Source: an uncultured Pseudodesulfovibrio sp. (GTDB lineage Bacteria; Desulfobacterota; Desulfovibrionia; Desulfovibrionales; Desulfovibrionaceae). Taken from it: a stretch of 64,000 bases of DNA. The stretch's first letter is position 1. Each line of letters starts with the position of its first letter. A program made the position numbers and the translations under genes. A model generated the notes under the pieces. That model was not told the DNA's origin, searched no databases, and saw only the letters and a list, made by a program, of their open reading frames with translations. Positions 61,002 to 64,000 of this stretch are shown piece by piece. The DNA lies in assembly GCF_963662885.1 (NCBI RefSeq), contig NZ_OY760065.1, positions 320,001 through 384,000 of the forward strand. Reading direction: 5' to 3'.

Positions 61002-61679
61002 GTGGAAGGCAAGTTCGTATCGTACCTGCGTGTCAGCACAGAAAGACAAGGGAGAAGTGGTCTTGGCATTGAAGCCCAGCGTAAGTCTGTTGAAGACTAT
61101 TTGAATGGTGGTCAGTGGGAACTTCTTGAAGAGTACGTCGAAGTTGAAAGCGGAAAGAATGATGACCGTCCTGAACTGAAGCAAGCTCTTGAGCATTGTG
61201 ATTTGACTGGAGCAACACTCCTCATCGCAAAGCTCGACCGCCTGTCTCGTGACGCATACTTTTTGCTCGGTCTTCAACGTTCTGGCGTCCGCTTTGTATG
61301 TGCCGATATGCCTGAAGCCAACGAGCTTACAGTAGGTATTATGGCTTTAATGGCACAAGAAGAGCGCAAGCGGATCTCTGAGCGAACAAAGGCTGCTCTG
61401 GCTGCTGCAAAAGCCCGAGGTGTTAAGCTAGGTAATCCGAAGGGAGCTGAACACCTCCGAGGTATTGGAAATGATCCTGCTGTCAAAAAGATCAAGGCCA
61501 ATGCTAATCATCGTGCGGAACGGCTTCGTGGTCAGATTACCAAGCTTCTCGAACAAGGAATCACCAGTGCCAATGGGATTGCGACTGAGCTGAATCGAAA
61601 CAGCATCAGAACACCTCGTGGAGGCCAATGGTATGCGGCTAGTGTGCAACGATTGATGAAGCGTTTGGAGTTAACTTAA
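61002..61679 (+). CDS. Serine recombinase (resolvase/invertase family)
   Basis: 225 residues, GTG start six bases after AAGGAGT. Catalytic Ser in SYLRVSTERQG near residue 11, LIAKLDRLSRD and the GIMALMAQEERKRISERTKAAL long helix are present. The C-terminal ~60 residues carry a helix-turn-helix (NGIATELNRNSIRTPRGGQW). Length fits Pin/Hin/Tn3-type small serine recombinases. It could resolve multimers or invert DNA. Lies ~160 bases from the island's right repeat. Confidence 0.92.
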   Translation: MEGKFVSYLRVSTERQGRSGLGIEAQRKSVEDYLNGGQWELLEEYVEVESGKNDDRPELKQALEHCDLTGATLLIAKLDRLSRDAYFLLGLQRSGVRFVCADMPEANELTVGIMALMAQEERKRISERTKAALAAAKARGVKLGNPKGAEHLRGIGNDPAVKKIKANANHRAERLRGQITKLLEQGITSANGIATELNRNSIRTPRGGQWYAASVQRLMKRLELT

Positions 61680-61748
61680 ACAGCATTTCCGCTTTTTTTC
61701 ACGCGTCTATCCAAGGACGACCCGTGCTTGACTGAAACGTCACCAAGC

Positions 61749-61758
61749 GGGTACACAA
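61749..61758 (+). promoter_or_regulatory. Candidate integrase arm site, right end
   Basis: GGGTACACAA, identical to the decamer at 41728-41737 and located 78 bases inside the right att repeat. Confidence 0.4.
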
Positions 61759-61835
61759 GCAGAGAGTATACGCCCACGAAAACCACGAAGAATGTCACAT
61801 AGAATCAATCGGTTAGGCGAGGTGCAAAAACATAC

Positions 61836-61852
61836 TCCCACCCTCTCCGCCA
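61836..61852 (+). repeat. attR of island 1 / possible attL of island 2
   Basis: Exact 17-base copy of the tRNA-Ser 3' end (TCCCACCCTCTCCGCCA). It ends the first island. Because another integrase gene follows within 175 bases, it may equally be the left core of a second element. Confidence 0.85.
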
Positions 61853-61887
61853 CATTTCAGTCTCAAGACGTATAAAGAGACACTAAA

Positions 61888-61912
61888 AACCCCGTAACCA
61901 CGGGGTTTTTTG
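61888..61912 (+). terminator. Intrinsic terminator after the att repeat
   Basis: AACCCCGT (61888-61895) and ACGGGGTT (61900-61907), then six T. Position suits the original terminator of the tRNA-Ser transcription unit, or a leader terminator of the second integrase. Confidence 0.85.
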
Positions 61913-61956
61913 TTTTCTCAGTAGTCTCATAAGGTAAAATAGGGTCTGTTGACATA

Positions 61957-62027
61957 TTGGGGCAACTGGGGGCAATAATGGGGGCAAATAGAGAAATGTT
62001 GCCCCAAAAGCCCAGGAGTTGCCCCAT
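61957..62027 (+). repeat. Five phased TTGCCCC/GGGGCAA heptamers over the second integrase's leader
   Basis: GGGGCAA in 61957-61965, 61967-61975 and 61979-61987 (plus orientation), and TTGCCCC in 61999-62007 and 62019-62027 (inverted). Unit starts are 10, 12, 20 and 20 bases apart, close to whole helical turns. The last copy contains the first two bases of the integrase ATG. Possible operator, arm sites, or RNA hairpin blocking translation. Confidence 0.7.
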
Positions 62028-63246
62028 GCCTTTGACCGATGTTTCTTGCCGAAATGCCAAGCCCAAGGAGAAAATCTACCGTCTTTTCGATGAGAAAGGG
62101 CTCTATCTTGAAGTCTCCCCACGTGGGGGCAAGTGGTGGCGCTACAAGTACCGTTTTGGGGGCAAGGAGAAGCGGCTCTCTCTGGGCACCTATCCCGATG
62201 TGAGTTTGTCCGAAGCCCGGAATAAACGCCGCGACTTCCGCAAGCTGCTCGACAACGGCCAAAACCCCTCTCGGGTTCGCCAGGAGAAGAAAGCGCTGGA
62301 ACGTGCCGAGGGTGAAATCTTCCAGACTATCGCCCTGGAGTGGTTCGACCGCTACAAGCACACGTTTTCCAAGCCCTACGGCAAATCCATAATCCAACGT
62401 CTTGAAAAGGACATATTCCCCTGGCTCGGACACCGAGCGATCAGGGAGTTGACCCCGCCTGAAATCCTCGCCTGTATCCGTCGCATTGAATCCAGGGGCG
62501 CGGCTGAGACTGCCCGGAGGCAGATGCAGAAGGTCGGGCAGATAATGCGCTTTGCGGTCGCTACTGGCCGTGCTGAGCGCGATCCTACAAGGGACCTGCA
62601 AGGCTCCGTCCCTCCTCCTGAAAGGAAGCATTTTGCGGCGATAACAGATGTGCGCGAAGTGGGCGCATTGCTGAACGCCATAGACGGCTATCACGGCCAG
62701 CATGTGACCCGCTGCGCCCTGCGACTTGCCCCCCTGCTCTTCGTGCGTCCTGGCGAACTCCGCAAGGCTGAATGGACAGAGTTTGAACTGGAAGGCAAGA
62801 CACCCACCTGGAGACTTCCCCCCGAAAAGATGAAGATGCGCCGCCCCCACCTTGTGCCGCTCTCTCGGCAAGCCGTTGACGTGCTGGAGGACCTCTACCC
62901 CCTGACCGGATCGGGAAAGTACCTGTTTCCTGGCAACCGTGGCGACAAGCCTATCAGCGCGAACACCTTGAACGCGGCCTTACGCTATCTTGGGTACACC
63001 AATGAACAAATGACCGCCCACGGCTTCCGGGCTATGGCCTCCACCCTCTTGAACGAAACGGGCTGGGAACCGGATGTAATCGAGGCGCAACTGGCCCATA
63101 CCCCGAAGAACGCCATTCGGGCAGCATACAACAGAAGCCAATACTTGCCCCAGCGCCGCGAGATGATGCAGGCTTGGGCGGACTTCCTCGACAAGCTGAA
63201 AAATGGCGTAGACGGCAAGGTGGTGCCGATTTTCAAGCAAGCATAA
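62026..63246 (+). CDS. Tyrosine integrase of the P4/DUF4102 type (second element)
   Basis: 406 residues from ATG 62026, which has AGGAG seven bases upstream; upstream in-frame codons back to 61957 are just the repeat array. N-terminal arm-binding domain DVSCRNAKPKEKIYRLFDEK...LYLEVSP...RLSLGTYPDVSLSEAR is the hallmark of P4-like integrases that insert at tRNAs. The catalytic domain has LFVRPGELRKAEW (Arg), THGFRAMASTLLNE-type block (AHGFRAMASTLLNE, HxxR), AHTPKNAIRAAYNRSQY (His, Tyr). Unrelated subgroup to the integrase at 41766. GC-rich like the host. Confidence 0.93.
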   Translation: MPLTDVSCRNAKPKEKIYRLFDEKGLYLEVSPRGGKWWRYKYRFGGKEKRLSLGTYPDVSLSEARNKRRDFRKLLDNGQNPSRVRQEKKALERAEGEIFQTIALEWFDRYKHTFSKPYGKSIIQRLEKDIFPWLGHRAIRELTPPEILACIRRIESRGAAETARRQMQKVGQIMRFAVATGRAERDPTRDLQGSVPPPERKHFAAITDVREVGALLNAIDGYHGQHVTRCALRLAPLLFVRPGELRKAEWTEFELEGKTPTWRLPPEKMKMRRPHLVPLSRQAVDVLEDLYPLTGSGKYLFPGNRGDKPISANTLNAALRYLGYTNEQMTAHGFRAMASTLLNETGWEPDVIEAQLAHTPKNAIRAAYNRSQYLPQRREMMQAWADFLDKLKNGVDGKVVPIFKQA

Positions 63247-63334
63247 AGCCCATACCGGGCAAAAATAAGCGGCCCTGCCGGGGTGGTAGTAGCACCCCGC
63301 AGAGCCTAACCACTGACCTAACTGGAGGTCTATC

Positions 63335-63628
63335 ATGGCTGAGAAAAAGGTAGTTCAATCCCCCACCGCTGGCAACGGTATTTCCGAGCATGCACTTGAG
63401 CAAAGTTGCCTTGAACATGCTCACGAGATTGGAGAGATCGGGCATGCAGTCAATGCCATCAGTGAATTGCTCGACAACATCAGCGACAGAACGGGCAATG
63501 AGTCTTATAGCCAGGTGTTCGGCTCGGCTTACATGCTCGCTTCCCTTGGAAAGAGACTTTCCGACCTCGCAAGCGAGGTTGACGACATGCCGAGAAGATT
63601 CCGGGCAAAGGAGGTTGGCCATGAGTAG
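63335..63628 (+). CDS. Small protein of unknown function
   Basis: 97 residues from ATG 63335 with GGAGG six bases before. Helical, acidic and His-containing (ALEQSCLEHAHEIGEIGHAVNAISELLDN). Looks like a small regulatory or structural protein of the second element. It overlaps the next gene by 8 bases. Not recognised. Confidence 0.7.
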   Translation: MAEKKVVQSPTAGNGISEHALEQSCLEHAHEIGEIGHAVNAISELLDNISDRTGNESYSQVFGSAYMLASLGKRLSDLASEVDDMPRRFRAKEVGHE

Positions 63629-63875
63629 CGAACAACCCATTGAAAGCGAGCGCAAAAACTTGACTCCTACGACCCCCATCAAGTGCGGGGATAGCGAACC
63701 GAGCTTAAATCAATTGGTGGACAGAAACAGGGAACGTTCGGGCGTCCTTGCTGATTTTCTGATATATTTGGGAGAAAGCGGCCACCTGCCACTCGATGAA
63801 ACAGTTACCCATTTGTGGCGTCTTGCCGAGGAATGCAACAACGACCTGCGAGCTTTGCAAGCCGCTTTGAAGTAA
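63621..63875 (+). CDS. Small protein of unknown function
   Basis: 84 residues from ATG 63621, inside the end of the previous gene, with AAAGGAGG seven bases upstream. Acidic N-terminal part (MSSEQPIESERKN) and a helical C-terminal part (LIYLGESGHLPLDETVTHLWRLAEECNNDLRALQ). The overlap suggests translational coupling with the 97-residue protein. Not recognised. Confidence 0.68.
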   Translation: MSSEQPIESERKNLTPTTPIKCGDSEPSLNQLVDRNRERSGVLADFLIYLGESGHLPLDETVTHLWRLAEECNNDLRALQAALK

Positions 63876-63920
63876 CGAGTCAAACAAAGCGCCCCGCCTT
63901 CGGCTGGGGCAGCATAGATT

Positions 63921-63987
63921 TCACGCCCTAGCCCGGGGATAGCTACCCCGGACGAAAGCCCCGGCCTCCCGCCGGGGTTGGGCGTGA
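63921..63987 (+). ncRNA. Candidate branched RNA (three-way junction) in the second element
   Basis: TCACGCCC (63921-63928) pairs with GGGCGTGA (63980-63987), closing two inner hairpins: CCGGGG/CCCCGG (63933-63938, 63946-63951) and CCCCGGC/GCCGGGG (63959-63965, 63971-63977). All 21 pairs are perfect. An extra hairpin with a TTCG-type centre lies just upstream (about 63892-63911). Could be a structured RNA, a replication or packaging site, or a repeat; no family recognised. Confidence 0.5.
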
Positions 63988-64000
63988 CGCAAACGGGAGA

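Larger units (their letters stand above)
41678..61852. mobile_element. Genomic island integrated in tRNA-Ser(CGA), ~20.2 kb
   Basis: Bounded by the tRNA gene with its adjacent tyrosine integrase on the left and the 17-bp repeat on the right. The interior is mosaic: lower-GC signalling genes (44.5-55.2 kb), a GC-rich phage fragment (55.3-57.3 kb), RepA-like and unknown genes, and a serine recombinase near the right end. Decameric GGGTACACAA sites near both ends fit integrase arm sites. No conjugation genes are seen, so it would need help to transfer. Confidence 0.85.

Noticed and set aside
61957..62025. TTG start for the second integrase
   Set aside because: Those 23 codons are the GGGGCAA repeats and precede the real ribosome site at 62014.
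1..64000. CRISPR arrays, rRNA genes, known riboswitches
   Set aside because: No regularly spaced direct repeats of CRISPR type, no rRNA-like sequence, and no recognisable cobalamin, SAM or purine riboswitch core near cbiB, mtnP or purQ on reading.

Overview
The window reads as chromosomal DNA of a sulfate-reducing deltaproteobacterium of the Desulfovibrio/Pseudodesulfovibrio type. This is inferred from gene content and order, not from a database search: the rpsU-yqeY-mutS2-dnaG-rpoD block, a PxxKW cysteine-rich protein, the kdsA-kdsC-lptCAB-rpoN-hpf-ptsN-rapZ-PTS gene order, a cobinamide synthase, PEP-CTERM proteins and a probable selenoprotein. The first ~41.5 kb is a dense, GC-rich housekeeping core. 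The last ~22 kb is accessory DNA integrated at a tRNA-Ser gene.

Core, left to right. The 3' end of ndk is followed by proC, then convergent cbiB. Next is the minus-strand macromolecular synthesis block: rpsU (S21), yqeY, mutS2, dnaG, rpoD. A 56-residue membrane protein, an HU protein and rsmA follow. On the plus strand, apt, mtnP and a MTA/SAH deaminase form a methylthioadenosine/adenine salvage group. The PxxKW protein, an M20 hydrolase and mnmG follow. A corC-lnt-prfB-GGDEF-ParA-like run has an excellent sigma70 promoter, and prfB carries its programmed +1 frameshift. A second HU gene is directly followed by a periplasmic protein with an in-frame TGA in a CxxU motif and a SECIS-like hairpin (likely selenocysteine). 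Next come dapA, two PEP-CTERM genes that each have a sigma54-type promoter, a DsrE-like gene with a decayed partial copy, and ppaC. A long minus-strand cluster then runs pyrG, kdsA, kdsC, lptC, lptA, lptB, rpoN, hpf, ptsN, rapZ, PTS IIA, IIB and IIC, linking CTP and Kdo supply, LPS export, sigma54 and nitrogen-PTS regulation. IIC is frame-interrupted at a nine-base homopolymer. purQ, tadA and a NifX-like protein close the core.

Accessory region. tRNA-Ser(CGA) at 41582-41677 is the integration site of a ~20.2 kb island bounded by a 17-bp repeat of the tRNA 3' end (41661-41677 and 61836-61852). The island is mosaic. It holds a tyrosine integrase, a decayed IS3-family element, and an AT-rich signalling cassette (CPA2/Kef-type antiporter, membrane GGDEF protein, HD-GYP response regulator, 1801-residue hybrid kinase). 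It also holds a ~2-kb segment of T7-like phage replication DNA truncated at both ends, a RepA-like ATPase operon, two unrecognised proteins and a serine recombinase.

Just past the right repeat lies a second, different tyrosine integrase with two small genes and a branched RNA-like structure at the window edge. This suggests tandem islands at the same tRNA. Five phased copies of a TTGCCCC/GGGGCAA heptamer cover the second integrase's leader and start codon.
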